A stretch of DNA of 64,000 nt from Purshia tridentata (GCA_003254885.1 QANT01004024.1:16501-80500), one strand, 5' to 3'. Numbered from the stretch's first letter, positions 46,430-58,277 are shown. Program-made: numbers and translations. Notes: generated by a model not told the origin, from the letters alone.

Positions 46430-47707
46430 ATGATTGATCAAGCAGAAACAAATTTGATGATGCCATTAATCGAGTATCTCATTTCGAATACGACACCTTC
46501 GAACCTTGCTGAAGCAAGAAAACTAAGAATGTGGGCAGCTAGGTACACTTTGATAGATGATGTATTATTTAGAAAATCATTTTCAGGTCGACTGTTGCGT
46601 TGCCTCGATCCAGCACAGGCAGAATGGGCACTCTCGACAATCCATGACAGCTCTTGCAAAAATTACGCTAGAGGAAAAAACTTAGCATACAAGGCACTAA
46701 CACAAGGATATTTTTGGCCTTACATGGCTAAAGATGTAGAAAGTTATGCTCAAAGGTGTGATCAATGTCAACGTTACCCACCCATCACCAGACAAGCAGC
46801 GGAAGAACCCAACTCGACTTGAGAACCATGGCCATTCGCCAGGTGGGGTATGGACATAGTAGGACCATTACCAACTGCTCCTAGAGGTAAAAAGAATGTA
46901 CTCCTCGCAACGGATTACTTTACAAAGTGGGTCGAGGCAGTGGCCTATGAGATGATCGATGCAACCAGCATTGTTCGTTTTATATGGAGAAACATAGCGT
47001 GTCTTTTTGGAATACCGCAAGCAATGATAACGGACAACGGCACACCCTTCAACAACAAAAAACTTAGATCATTTTGTACCTAGAAAGGAATTCAGCTCCA
47101 TTTCTCTTCTCGAAGCTATCCCCAAGCTAATGGACAAGCAGAAAAGACGAACAGAACAATCTTCGACAACATTAAGAGACGCCTCGAAGGGGCCAGGGGA
47201 AAGTGGCACAATGACCTTCATCACGTGCTTTGGGCCTATCGAACTACTATACGAAGACCCACAGGAGAATCACCTTTTTCTTTAACCTATGGGATAGAAG
47301 CAATAATCCCCACAGAGATCGATTGACCAACCACGAGGACGTTATCAACAAAGAATGAAGAATTAAATGTCGTTCACCTTTGACACACCCTCTATCTCGC
47401 AGAAGAAAAGAGAATAATAGTATCAATCTGGTTGGAAAATTACCATAATATGGCAGCTCGACATTTCAACCAAAAGGTACGCCATGAAACCTTCAAAATC
47501 AGAGATTAGGTTTTAAAAAGAATTTTGGATCAAGGACCCAAATCGAGAGAACTACTAGAATCTAGGAAGTTTAGAAAAGTTTGGGAAGGCCCTTACGAAG
47601 TCATGGCAGTCTTCGGAAAAGGAGCATACCAACTTCGAGAACTTCGAATTGGGAAGGACTTGCTGAGACCTTGGAATGCCATTCATTTGAAAAAATATTA
47701 CGTTTGA
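46430..47707 (+). pseudogene. Integrase of the Tat element
   Basis: The N-terminal zinc domain reads IHDSSCKNYARG...CDQCQRY, with the second His of HHCC replaced by Tyr. The DDE core follows a stop: WGMDIVGPLP (Asp), MITDNGTPF (Asp), and after another stop YPQANGQAEKTNRTI (Glu), so the triad itself is present. The C-terminal part (47525-47707) has VWEGPYEVM...WNAIHLKKYYV, the usual end of these integrases. It would insert the DNA copy. Several stops make it a pseudogene. Confidence 0.87.
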
Positions 47708-47872
47708 ATTGTCTTATTATTTATTTCTCCATGCACACTACTTTTTTTGAGGGCGGGGGGCATAATCTTAATGCAATGATTGAAAATTCGTAAATTCAAT
47801 TTTAATAAAAGTGACATGCAAAAATCGGGCACCTAGTCTTGAAGACGAAATAACTAGTGGATTTTAAATATG

Positions 47873-48180
47873 GAAAATTCGAAGGTACATGCCTTGAACA
47901 CATTCGATCAAGGGCACAAGCTTCAAATGTTTGAAAAAGGGCATATGCCATGAACACATTTGATCAAAAATATGTGCTTCGAAATGTTCACCCAACGATA
48001 CGTACCTCGAATGTAGGTCAAAAAGCTTTGGAAATTTGAAGGTCCATGCCTTGAACACATTAGATCTAGGGCACAAGCTTTGAACGTTCCAAAAAGGGCA
48101 TATGCCATGAACGCCTCTGATCAAAAACTTGTGCTTCGAAACTTTCACCCAATGGTACATGCCTCGAATTAAAAGATAAA
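47873..48180. repeat. Tandem repeat after integrase, about 158-bp period
   Basis: Two copies: GAAGGTACATGCCTTGAACA at about 47880 and GAAGGTCCATGCCTTGAACA at about 48038, each followed by GGGCACAAGCTT and GGGCATATGCCATGAAC. Short tandem repeats between pol and the antisense ORF are common in this group of elements. Confidence 0.7.
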
Positions 48181-48311
48181 GGCAACATGTATTGACTTAA
48201 GGAAAATAGTTCATCTTTTATTATTATTATTTTTTAAAAAAACAATTACGAAAGGCGCACACGCCATTCAAATTTGTTGAGCAAGATGAACTTCATCGAA
48301 TCAAGAGCTCT

Positions 48312-51300
48312 TCAGTGAACTACCAGCTTTTCATTCAACTTACCCCAATCCAAATTGGGAAAGATAGCGCGAGCCTTAGATTTGAAATAGTCACACCCCT
48401 GGGTAAAACCATCCTGGAAGCCCGAAGAATGTGGTGAGCTAGTAAAGCAACGAGCTTCATGTAAGAGTTGTTTTAAACGATCCACTTCGCGACAAGCTGC
48501 TGTCAGATCAAACCGGGCTTCACGAAGACACCATTCAAAGGGGATCTTCGAGTAACGAATCGAATTAATGCTCCTTCTCGAAGATCCAGCCTCAAAGTCA
48601 TGCTGTCGGCTCGAAGGAGAAAGGGATCGAACTGATCGAGTCACATGGCAACCATTGAATCTGCACACTGGGGATGAAGGTTTGGATTTGCCACCCCTAC
48701 GTCTTACTTCAATTCCTCTTGACTTGGAACATGACTTAGCGAGAGAATTAGCAACTCTTGAATCAGAAGAACTCGAAGAATTCAGTGAGATAGGGATACA
48801 AATCCCAGGTGAAGCAGCAGAGTTTTTCTGTTTACCTGCGCATAATTCGAGATGAAACTTGATCCTTCGTTCTTTGCCTATGGTCACCTCAAAGCTAGCT
48901 GAAAAGCGTTCAGAATAGACACCACTTTCACATACTCAAAAGTGGCGGAGGCCAAGTATTTATACTTGAAAACATAATCTCATAAATGGTGAGTTTTACG
49001 CTGCAAGTTAATGCAGCAAATATTTCGAAATTATTGCATTGCTTATTGATTGTGGATTTAATACTAGTATGCAAAATTCGAATTTGAAACTAAGAATAAA
49101 GACAAAATAAAATTTGAGATTCAAACACAAAGTAAAACAGTTAAGGAGTAAACTCTATTTTAGACAGAAGGTAGATCCAAAGCCTAGACACAGTTATAAA
49201 GACAGTCAAACTTGAAATATTATAAAAAAAACTAAAACAACTAAAATCACGAAAAAGCCAAGAATGGTTACCCCAATTTTAACAGTGATAAGCCAAAATA
49301 AGTGTTCAGAAATTTAGTACACTTCAAAAAATAAAAAACAAAAAACTATCCCTCGTTCGAAGATTCAAAACCAGCAGCCTTTGAAGTTGGAGGGATCGTC
49401 AATGAATCAAAGTTCGCGACAGCGGGGACATCTTCTCGAATTTGATCATCAACAGCTTCTTCTTCAGGGAGCCAGATCACCTGGGCACATTCCCAGAAGG
49501 TAGTCATAAGGTTTAGTGATCTTTTGAAGGGCATCCACGGCTTCTGGACCTGCATGCAAAACAGCCATCTTCAAGCTCAGCTCTCTGAACCCATCCAAGT
49601 CTAAAGAACCGAGCTCGGTCGATGCCAATCAAAGTCTAGCAACAGTCAAACTCAGCTTGGCGTTTAGCTTTTTCAACTGCGAGCTCTCTTTCCAGTTCGA
49701 CCACTCGAGCCCTCGAATTTTCAAGTTCTTTTTGTGCACCTTCAAAATTTTGTGCGGGCTAATCTCTATCTTCTTCAACCCGACATTTTCCTGCATTCGC
49801 CTCTGCTAGCTCCATCTTGACTTAAGAAAGCAATGCCTCAACATCAGCAAAATTTCTTCTTGGCAGCATCTCCCATTTCTTTCTCCAGTCGCAGCTCATG
49901 CTTCACCACAAGCAAGCGACTAGTCAGATCCACATTCAGCATGTTCACCTGTAAACAAAAAGGTAAAATCAGAATGTCAAATATTTCAAAGAGAAAGGGA
50001 TAAATTGAAATTTCCAGAGGATTATTGCTGTATAACTAGCCACATGGGTGGCAGCAATAAGCGCTCCATCATTCAATTGAGAAACCCAAGCAGCATCTCG
50101 AGGTAGCACACAACTCTTAATGATAGCGATCGAAGTGCTTTCATCGTGAATAGCAAAATCGCTCAGCAGAACACGAGACCCATTAGACTTCTTCAATTCT
50201 GGGACAAATGGGGGTGGGGGACTGGTAGGTCAAACGTTCGAACTTGTAACTCGAGAAGGGGAAGAAGCGTTAATTGGGGGAGAATTGTGAACACCTTCCT
50301 TCAAGGAAACAACTTCGACGACCTTAGCTGACAAAGGGACAAGGGCATCGAGCGCAGATTCCTCATTGGGAACTGTCGAGCTAATTTTTGGAACTTTAGA
50401 CTTCGAAGAAGCTTTTCGATCAGCCTTCTTCCTCTTCTGCTCGAGGATTGGGTCCTTCGCAAGCTCAAGCTTCCTTCGTTGCATGGTAGCTTCTCCAGTA
50501 TTAGATGTGGTTTCTTTGGAATCGATTGGAAGAACCTCAACCTAGGGGTTGAATCTCACCTTCAGTTGCTCGATTCTTTTTCGACCATCGTCTGTCAATT
50601 CCAAATCTTTAGAACGTGATATATTAACCCACCAACAAAGTCTCGAGGTGAGTAGCCTTCGAAACCAGATCGCTTCTCCTCAAAAAAAGGTGTGTATATG
50701 ATAAATTGGCATTGAGTACTGATCCGGTTTAGTACTTGAGGTGTGGAGAACCAGCCGATGCTGTGTTTTGAGTTTCCAAGCTCAAAATGAGCTTTAAGGG
50801 CTAGCAACCTCTCATGAACTAGTTTGGCCTCCATGAAACAGGATTTGTTTGGAAACAAAAAACGTAGAATATTAGTGATCGACAAACGTTGGCAAACAAC
50901 GTCAATTGCAAGATGATGATATTCATCGAAATGAGGAATACCAGGGGAATGTGAAAAACGGGAGGGAAGAGGCACATTGCTGAGTTCGAGGGCAGATCAC
51001 TCGCCTGTCGCCATCATTGGCCTACCTTTCCACCCATAATGAGAAGTGGGTCAGTCGTGGAAAAGTTTGGGGGCATCAACTTTAGGAGTGAAATAGAAAG
51101 TGTACGATCCATCGAGCTTGTTCACTTTACTCCATTTGTAACAGAAAAAAAAAGGCTACAAAGCCAAAGGCTGCCCTACGAAAAGCCCAAAACCCTGAAG
51201 GGCCGAAATTAACTGGAAGCAGCTGAGGTTCATCTAAAGAGGATGAACACCCATTTTGTTGAAGATAACATGAAAAAGTAGATGGAGGGGGAATCTAACG

Positions 51301-51480
51301 TATTGTAAAGAATCGGCCAAGATCACTAAAGATACCTCTGGAATACCCTCCCCGGTCATTACGTTACAATTTTTGGAAGAGATTGAACTTTAACAGTGGG
51401 AGGAATTTTGTTTTCCTTCATAATTTTCTTAAGCTGTTCTAGAGAAAGTTCCTAGAAATAAACCAGTTGGGTGAGCTTAC
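48312..51480 (-). pseudogene. Antisense ORF of the Tat element
   Basis: Minus-strand coding pieces run from about 51480 to 48312: ELSLEQLKKIMKENKIPP, then RFPLHLLFHVIFNKMGVHP, SCYKWSKVNKLDGSYTFYFT, PLPSRFSHSPGIPHFDEYHH (50975-50595), Lys-rich and coiled-coil-like parts (50484-49346), and a final 191-residue frame (48887-48312) with AACREVDRLKQLLHEARCF and GFQDGFTQGCDYFKSKAR. This matches the layout of the antisense ORF known from Tat elements, whose product is uncharacterised. An intron-like GTAAGTT...TTTCTAG lies just upstream (about 51480-51530). Stops and frameshifts separate the pieces. Confidence 0.65.
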
Positions 51481-51800
51481 CCATAATAAAAGAGAAAGAA
51501 GAACTTACACAAAGAATGAAGGGGAAAGACAAGCTCGGTATCACCAAAGATTCTGAGTCGAGTAGCAGGGAAGTACGAAGTCTCAAAAGAACGTTTTCTA
51601 AGAAAACCCTAAGAAATCTGAAAGATCGCAGAGGAAGATGAAGGAAATAGATTGATCGCAGATGAGTGGCTGGGAAAAGCCCAAAAATTCAAATGTAGCA
51701 AAAAATAAAACGGCACTCCTTAAAGCAACCAAAAGGCGCCATTATACCCAAACCGTCGTTTTTCCTCTCTACCAACCAAGACGTGACACATGGTAAGTAG

Positions 51801-51815
51801 AGGGAAAAAGGGGGC
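51801..51815 (+). other. Polypurine tract of the Tat element
   Basis: AGGGAAAAAGGGGGC lies immediately before the 3' LTR start (after CAT) and would prime plus-strand DNA synthesis. Confidence 0.75.
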
Positions 51816-51817
51816 AT

Positions 51818-52107
51818 TGTGGATGTTAAAAATGTCTGGGCCCAATTTCGAAAAACAACAAGGCCCAGTTCGAGAAAATGAAATAAAAGCCCCGAAAGAC
51901 AAAAATATAAATCCAAAGTCCAGGAACAAAACGATAACCCCCTTTTTAAATGGAATAATAGCCTATTTATCATCATTAAGACACCCATGTACGCAAAGAA
52001 ATTAACCCACGACCAGGCTTATTAAAAAGGTTTAATGAGAGAGAAATAAAGTCGCGAAAGTAGAGGACAGTGAAAAAAAAAAAACAACCTTGCTATAAAA
52101 AGGTAGC
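51818..52107 (+). repeat. 3' LTR of the Tat element, truncated
   Basis: It begins TGTGGATGTTAAAAATG and matches the first about 290 bp of the 5' LTR up to GCTATAAAAAGGTAGCAGA, where similarity stops at the chloroplast-derived block. The two LTRs differ by several small deletions (for example the CTAAGCTAATATAAAG part) and many substitutions, so the insertion is old. Confidence 0.85.
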
Positions 52108-52449
52108 AGATGAATATTTTGACTACGGATTCCTTTGGAAACCAAAAAGAAGAATTTATTCGAGGGGGAAATGAGAGATATTTTGTACCACCATAGAGAA
52201 TTATTTGATTTTTGCATTTCAAAGAATTTACACGATACATCAAAACAATCATTTTTAGGTTTTAATGATTCCTAAGAGTGAATTCGTCCTTTCTAGGATT
52301 TAATGACTCGATTCCTAAGAGCGAATTCATCCTTTTAACGTCATTTGATTTGGTAATAGTAATAAACATAATAACGAATGTAAAGAAATGAAGGGTTTGG
52401 ATCTGTATCAACGGCCAATTTCCGTTAGAAGAGAAGGTTCCATGGGAAC

Positions 52450-55316
52450 TGTAACGACCCGTACTTCGTAAGGTAAAATTTTTAATTTTAACATGGTTTT
52501 GGAGCCAAAAGTTGACTTTGGATTTGGAGGAGATTTGAGGTTTGACCTTGGGTCCATTAGGAAGGTCTCGGGCTTACGAGTTTATAGACATGCGGCATGT
52601 CCCGTTTGGAGGGACGGTTTGAAAATTTTGCACGTGACAAAGGACCCAAAAGTTGACTTTTTGAATTATAGGGCCCTTGGAGTGGACTTTGACATGGTTA
52701 AGTAGAGCTCGGCTCCATGAGTTCGTAGACAGGAAGTATGCGTTAAACGGAGTTACGGTTTGTAAGTTATGTACGTGGGAAGGGAGTGGCAAAATTGTAA
52801 ATAAAGTGACTTAGCTAAAAAATTCCAGATTTTTTTGGAACAGTCCCCTTCCTTTTTTTTTCTCCCTTTCTCCCCCTCCCAACCGTAGAACACACCTCTC
52901 CTTCACTGTGCGTGACACCCCTTCCCTCCCATTCAGCTATTCCCGACCAACGCCCAGCCGCCGATCAACCTTCTTCCGCCGTCGCCAGCCGCCACGACCC
53001 ACGACGCTGACCCCCAACGCCTGCACGCGCGCCGCTGCACGGAGAGAAGCTCCCAGCCGCTGCAACCTCCAACTTTCCGGCCAGTTTTCCAGCGGTTTTC
53101 TTGGCCATTTAGGTGGGTTTTCTCCCTCATTCTTCCACCATTTATTTTCTCTTGGTATTGGGCTGTCAATTGAAATTATTTGAGACATGAAAGGAAATTG
53201 GAAGTTAAACCCCAAATCTGAAAATCGGGAAATTGTGGCTTGGGGTGCGAAATTGGGGTTGAATTTACTAATTTCCAACCTTAGGACATATTAGTTGAGG
53301 GTTAGAACAAGAAATTTGCAAGGATTTGGAGAAATTGAGAATTGAAAATTTGGGGGTTTATGCCCAATTCGGGTTACCCCAATTTCTGAACTTGGGGGTT
53401 GTTTTAAATTGAGTTTTGGTCAATTTCCAGCCCTTAGGAACCTTAATTGCGATCTAGATGAGTTAAATTGGGAGAAATTATAATTTTGAGTTAGAACTCG
53501 CTACTTTGGGCGACACGAATAGAAATTCCGGATATCTAACTATCCATGTCGTATGGTAACGCTGTTTCAGAACTCAGATGAAGTTAAGTAATAGTATAGA
53601 TTATTAGAAATGGGTCGGGTAGACAAAACCCAAATTTAGTTGTTAAACGGACATTTTTGGGTGCCGAAAAGAATTTAAATAGGCTCGGCTGCGCCTAAGA
53701 TTCCTCTGTATGGATTAAGGGATTAAGAAGTGGGGTGTTACCGAGTTGGAGCCGAGAAGGATTAAAATTGGGTCTATAGTTGCGGTTTAGGAAATTAAAA
53801 TGTCACACGTACTTTAATTTATGTTGTTGTACCAAGTCTAAAGTTTATATCTCGTTGTCTTTGTTTTCTCTAGGTGACGCACCCGAGACCGGAGGCGACC
53901 CATCCGGAGAGCGAGCGTAGACTCTTCAATTGTGAGTGGATATTTTCTCATATAACTCTGTTAGGAATTTATAATTTAGTTTTTCTTTTTGAATTATGTG
54001 CTAAGTCATAGCCATAAGGGTTTGGGAAATAAATTGGGTTTTGATTGAAATTTATTTGGCTTGAGTAAAGTTAAGTGAATAAAAATAGAATAAATTTTCA
54101 TGTCGATTTTTGGCATGATACTATATGTGTATATAGGTATACATATGTATATATCAAGGGTTTTACGGAATTTATTCGATAGAAGTTAAAAAAAAGAGTT
54201 TACCGGATTTGAAAATGAACAAGTATATTTAATGTTCGTGAGTTTATGTAAAGTAAAAACTTGTTTAAATGTTGGAGTTTCAAATCATAAGGATTTATGA
54301 ACGCTTGAATCACTATTTTAAATTCCGTTAAGTACCCACCAGTTTTATGTTAAGGAGGTCTTTGGGACCCATCACGGCACACACAAAGGCTTTGGGCCGT
54401 GTGTCGGGATGCCTCGCCCTTTGGGGGCAGTCGACGTGCACGTACGACATTCTGGCTTGTTGTGCGACGGCGAAGCGACGGTACAAGGGCCACTGAATCC
54501 ACTCGTACGACGGCGTTGCGACGGTGCGGGTGGAAGAATAAGTCATTTGGGTGCTTAGATGGAAAACGTTCCTTTGAAAATTTTGTTCTTTACAATTATT
54601 TTCTCTCTATGTGAATTCGTAAGAGAATTTATTTCGAAAGGATTTTATTTTCTTACCCTTGAAATTATTCACGCATTTTATTTTATCTTTAAATGAAATT
54701 TTAGAAATCTAAAGTGATAGTGATTCTTCTGTTGTGTTTTACCGGAAGTAAACGTTGAAAACAATATTTTCATATGGGGGAAAATAAATTAACTTGTGAG
54801 TCCAGACGCTAAAAAATTTATTATATTGTTGGTTTTAAATAAACCTTTGATTTAAATATCCACTCACTGGGCCTATCTCATTTGGAAGTTATTTTTATGT
54901 TTTGATGTTTCCCCTAGGTAGAAGCGGCGGCCCGTAGGAAAGTTTGCCCGTCGAGGTGGATCTTCGCTCCCGTTGTTGAGGGTAGAAAATCTTGACTGGA
55001 ACATGAATTAGTTATAGGGTCTAAAGTTTGTATCTACATATGTAAATAAATATAAGATATATGATAGGTCGGAGGCCTAAAATGATTGTGGTAGGGAAGC
55101 TGAACAGTTAGAAGTGTAATTTAACAGGTTTGAAAATTTGGAAAAGTGCCATTTTCAGGGGATGTGCTGCCGAATTTTCGGCAGAATATTTGCATATACA
55201 AATTTCTTTTTAGAATGGTTTGAAGATTTAGGGTAGTGGGCCCTATGTCCGAGGGACGTGGGACCCCACAGGGTGACCTCGAAATGATATGAAAGGTTTC
55301 GGGGTCGGTCCTATCA
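52450..55316 (+). mobile_element. Family A solo LTR (A4) inserted in plastid-derived DNA
   Basis: It starts TGTAACGACCCGTACTTC and ends GGTCGGTCCTATCA, with a perfect 5-bp target duplication GGAAC at 52445-52449 and 55317-55321. Length 2867 bp. It has the CTGCCGAATTTTCGGCAG palindrome near its 3' end (about 55168-55185), the GGGACCCATCACGGCAC block (about 54365) and a G/C-rich leader-like zone (52870-53100). It is in the opposite direction to A1-A3. No internal region. Confidence 0.92.
52822..52841 (+). promoter_or_regulatory. Remnant heat-shock element in LTR A4
   Basis: ATTCC, AGATT, TTTTT, GGAAC: only the outer two of four units fit, at about 372 bp from the LTR's 5' end. The position agrees with the perfect arrays in A1 and A2. 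A C/T-rich stretch follows. Confidence 0.4.
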
Positions 55317-55404
55317 GGAACAATTATTTATTTCTATTTTCAGGGTACTTAATCTCTTGTTTTTCTTTGAAAAAAAAGAAAGAAGAAAAACAGTGTGGGG
55401 AGAA

Positions 55405-56113
55405 ATGACAAAAAGATATTGGAACATCAATTTGGAAGAGATGATGGAAGCAGGAGTTCATTTTGGTCATGGTACTAGGAAATGGAATCCTAGAATCGCA
55501 CCTTATATCTTTGCAAAGCGTAAAAGTATTCATATTATAAATCTTACTAGAACTACTCGGTTTTTATCAGAAGCTTGTGATTTAGTTTTTGATGCAGCAA
55601 GTAGGGGAAAACAATTCTTAATTGTTGGTACCAAAAATAAAGCAGCTGATTTAGTAGCACGGGCTGCAATAAAGGCTCGGTGTCATTATGTTAATAAAAA
55701 ATGGCTCGGTGGTATGTTAACGAATTGGTATACTACAGAAACAAGACTTCATAAGTTCAGGGACTTGAGAACGGAACAAAAGATGGGGAGACTTAACCGT
55801 CTTCAAAAGAGATGCGGCTGTGTTGAAGAGACAATTATTTAACTTGCAAACATATTTGGGCGGAATTAAATATATGACGGGGTTACCCGATATTGTAATA
55901 ATAGTTGATCAGCAAGAAGAATATACGGCTCTTCGAGAATGTATCACTTTGGGAATTTCAATGATTTGTTTAATTGATACAAATTGTGACCCGGATGTCG
56001 CAGATATTTCGATTCCAACAAATGATGACGCTATAGCTTCAATACGATTAATTCTTAACAAATTAGTATTTACAATTTGTGAGGGTCGTTCTAGCTATAT
56101 ACGAAATTCTTGA
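55405..56113 (+). pseudogene. rps2: Plastid ribosomal protein S2 (rps2), nuclear copy
   Basis: The frame opens [20 protein letters not shown] at ATG 55405 and follows chloroplast rps2 closely through [20 protein letters not shown] and [15 protein letters not shown]. Near 55800 a small deletion shifts the frame, giving KRCGCVEET and a stop. In the next frame 55820-56113 continues the protein ([19 protein letters not shown], then GRSSYIRNS and stop), so nearly the full length of about 236 residues is present in two frames. In chloroplasts S2 is part of the small ribosomal subunit. This copy is not functional. atpI follows downstream, as in the plastome. Confidence 0.93.
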
Positions 56114-56328
56114 TTAATAATAAGATAAGTAAATTTGGGGGGGAACTCCATAGAATAGATTTATTGAATCGGTTACTATTCTTGAATAGCACAAAAGAGA
56201 TAAAAATAACTGGGGATATTATGTGATTAGTTGATATTCTAAATATACAATTAAAGTAGGCAGGTCGAAAAAAAGATGGTTGAATCAAAATAATTCCTTT
56301 TAAAGTTCTATTTCTTTCAGAGGGTAAT

Positions 56329-56777
56329 ATGAATGTTCTATTATGTTCTATCAAAACACTAAAACGGTTATACGATATATCCAGTGTGGAAGTAGGCCAA
56401 CATTTCTATTGGCAAATAGGAAGTTTCCAAGTCCACGCCCAAGTACTTATTACTTCTTAGGTTGTAATTGCTATTTTTTAGGTTCAGCCATTATAGCTGT
56501 TCGTAATCCACAAACCATTCCTACTGACGGTCAGAATTTCTTTGAATATGTCCTTGAATTCATTCGAGACGTGAGCAAAACTCAGATTGGAGAAGAATAT
56601 GGCCCATGGGTTCCCTTTATTGGAACTATGTTTCTATTTATTTTTGTTTTGAATTGGTCAGGGGCTCTTTTACCATGGAAAATCATACAGTTACCTCATG
56701 GGGAGTTAGCCGCACCCACAAATGATATAAATACTACCGTTGCTTTAGCTTTACTCACGTCAGTAGAATATTTCTAT
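56329..56777 (+). pseudogene. atpI: Plastid ATP synthase subunit a (atpI), truncated nuclear copy
   Basis: It starts [20 protein letters not shown] at ATG 56329 and follows atpI through [20 protein letters not shown]. Codon 44 (Trp in chloroplast atpI) is TAG at 56458-56460, and a one-base loss a few codons later shifts the frame. The second frame carries [20 protein letters not shown] to LLTSVEYFY, where the block ends at a join, so only about the first 150 of about 247 residues remain. In chloroplasts it forms the proton channel of ATP synthase. Confidence 0.92.
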
Positions 56778-57129
56778 TAGGAATATAGATTAATATTGGT
56801 AATTTGAAGTGCATGTGAACGTTATCAGTGCAATGGGATGTGCTTATTTATCTATCTCTTGACCCGAAATGGGAGCAAGTTTGAAAAAGGATCTTAGAGT
56901 GTCTAGGGTTAGGCCAGGAGGGTCTCTTAACACCTTCTTTTTTCTTCTCATAGGAGTTATTTCACAAAGACTTGCCATGGTAAGGAAGAAGGGAGGAACA
57001 AGCACACTTGGAGAGCGCAGTACAACAGAGAGTTGTATGCTGCGTTCGGGAAGGATGAATCACTCCCGAAAAGGAATCTATTGATTCTCTCCCAATTGGT
57101 TGGACCGTAGGTGCGATGATTTACTTCAC

Positions 57130-57164
57130 GGGTGAGGTCTCTGGTTCAAGTCTTGGATGGCCCA
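57130..57164 (+). tRNA. trnI-GAU: 3' exon of plastid trnI-GAU (nuclear copy, non-functional)
   Basis: GGGTGAGGTCTCTGGTTCAA continues to GGATGGCCCA, the 35-nt second exon with the T-arm and acceptor strand. The last part of the trnI group II intron lies upstream (56824-57129). The 5' exon is absent, cut off at the join near 56823. TCTTGG in place of TCCAGG weakens the acceptor pairing. Confidence 0.85.
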
Positions 57165-57228
57165 GCTGTGCTAAGGAAAAGAATAGAAGAAGCATTTGAC
57201 TCCTTCATGCATGCTCCACTTGGGTCGG

Positions 57229-58114
57229 GGGGATATAGCTCAGTTGGTAGAGCTCTGCTCCTACAATTGGGCCATCGCAATTACGGGTTGGATGTCTAAT
57301 TGTCCAGGCAGTAATGACAGTATCTTGTACCTGAACCGGTGGCTCACCTTTTCTAAGTAATGGGGAAGAGGACCGAAACATGCCACTGAAAGACTCTACT
57401 GAGACAAAGATGGGCTGTCAAGAACGTAGAGGAGGTAGGATGGGCAGCTGGTCAGATCTAGTATGGATCGTACATGGACGGTAGTTGGAGTCGGCGGCTC
57501 TCCTAGGGTTCCTTCATCTGGGATCCCTCGGGAAGAGGATCAAGTTAGCCCTTGCGAACAGCTTGATGCACTATCTCCCTTCAACCCTTTGAGCGAAATG
57601 TGGCAAAAGGAAGAAAAATCCATGGACCGACCCTATCGTCTCCACCCCGTAGGAACTACGAGATCACCCCAAGTATGCCTTCGGCATCCAGGGGTCGCGG
57701 ACCGACCATAGAACCCTGTTCAATAAGTGGACCGCATTAGCTGTCCGCTCTCAGGTTGGGCAGTAAGGGTCTGAGAAGGGCAATCACTCATTCTTAAAAC
57801 CAGCATTCTTAAGCTTAAGACCAAAGAGTCGGGTGGAAAAGGGGGGAAAGCTCTCTGTTCTTGGTTCTCCTGTAGCTAGATCCTCCAGAACCACAAGAAT
57901 CCTAAGTTAGAATGGGATTCCAACTCAGCACCTTTCCTTTTGAGATTTTGAGAAGAGTTGCTCTTTGGAGAGCACAGTACGATGAAAGTTGTAAGCTGTG
58001 TTCGGGGGGGAGTTATTGTCTATCGTTGGCCTCTATGGTAGAATCAATCGGGGGCCTAAGAGGCGCTAGTTTACCCTGTGGCGAATGTCAGCAGTTCGAG
58101 TCCGCTTATCTCCA
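57229..58114 (+). tRNA. trnA-UGC: Plastid trnA-UGC with intron (nuclear copy, non-functional)
   Basis: Exon 1 (57229-57266) begins GGGGATATAGCTCAGTTGG. Its anticodon loop reads CTCCTACAA where plastids have TTGCAA, so the UGC anticodon has become UAC. The group II intron (57267-58079) is complete in length and close to the plastid sequence. Exon 2 (58080-58114) is GGCGAATGTCAGCAGTTCGA to TATCTCCA, with two changes in the T-arm. The gene sits between trnI and 23S rRNA exactly as in the plastid inverted repeat. Confidence 0.9.
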
Positions 58115-58277
58115 ACTCGCGAATTTAGTCGATACAAAGCTATATGACAGCACCCAATTTTTCCGATTCGGCAGTTCGATCTATGCTATGATTTATCATT
58201 CATGGACGTTGATAAGATCCTTCCATTTAGCAGCACCTTAGGGGATGGCATAGCCTTAAATAAAGTTAAGGGCGAGG

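Larger units (their letters stand above)
38861..52107 (+). mobile_element. Tat-lineage Ty3/gypsy retrotransposon, degenerate, 3' truncated
   Basis: Order: 5' LTR (38861-39404), primer site, gag, protease, RT, RNase H, second (archaeal-type) RNase H, integrase, about 4 kb with a long antisense ORF, polypurine tract (51801-51815) and 3' LTR (51818-52107). The second RNase H between RNase H and integrase, and the antisense ORF before the 3' LTR, are recognised marks of the plant Tat group (Ogre/Retand type). All domains carry stops or frameshifts. A 2.94-kb solo LTR (40213-43152) splits gag. The 3' LTR lacks its last about 250 bp, being replaced by chloroplast-derived DNA, so no target duplication can be read. 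Confidence 0.9.
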
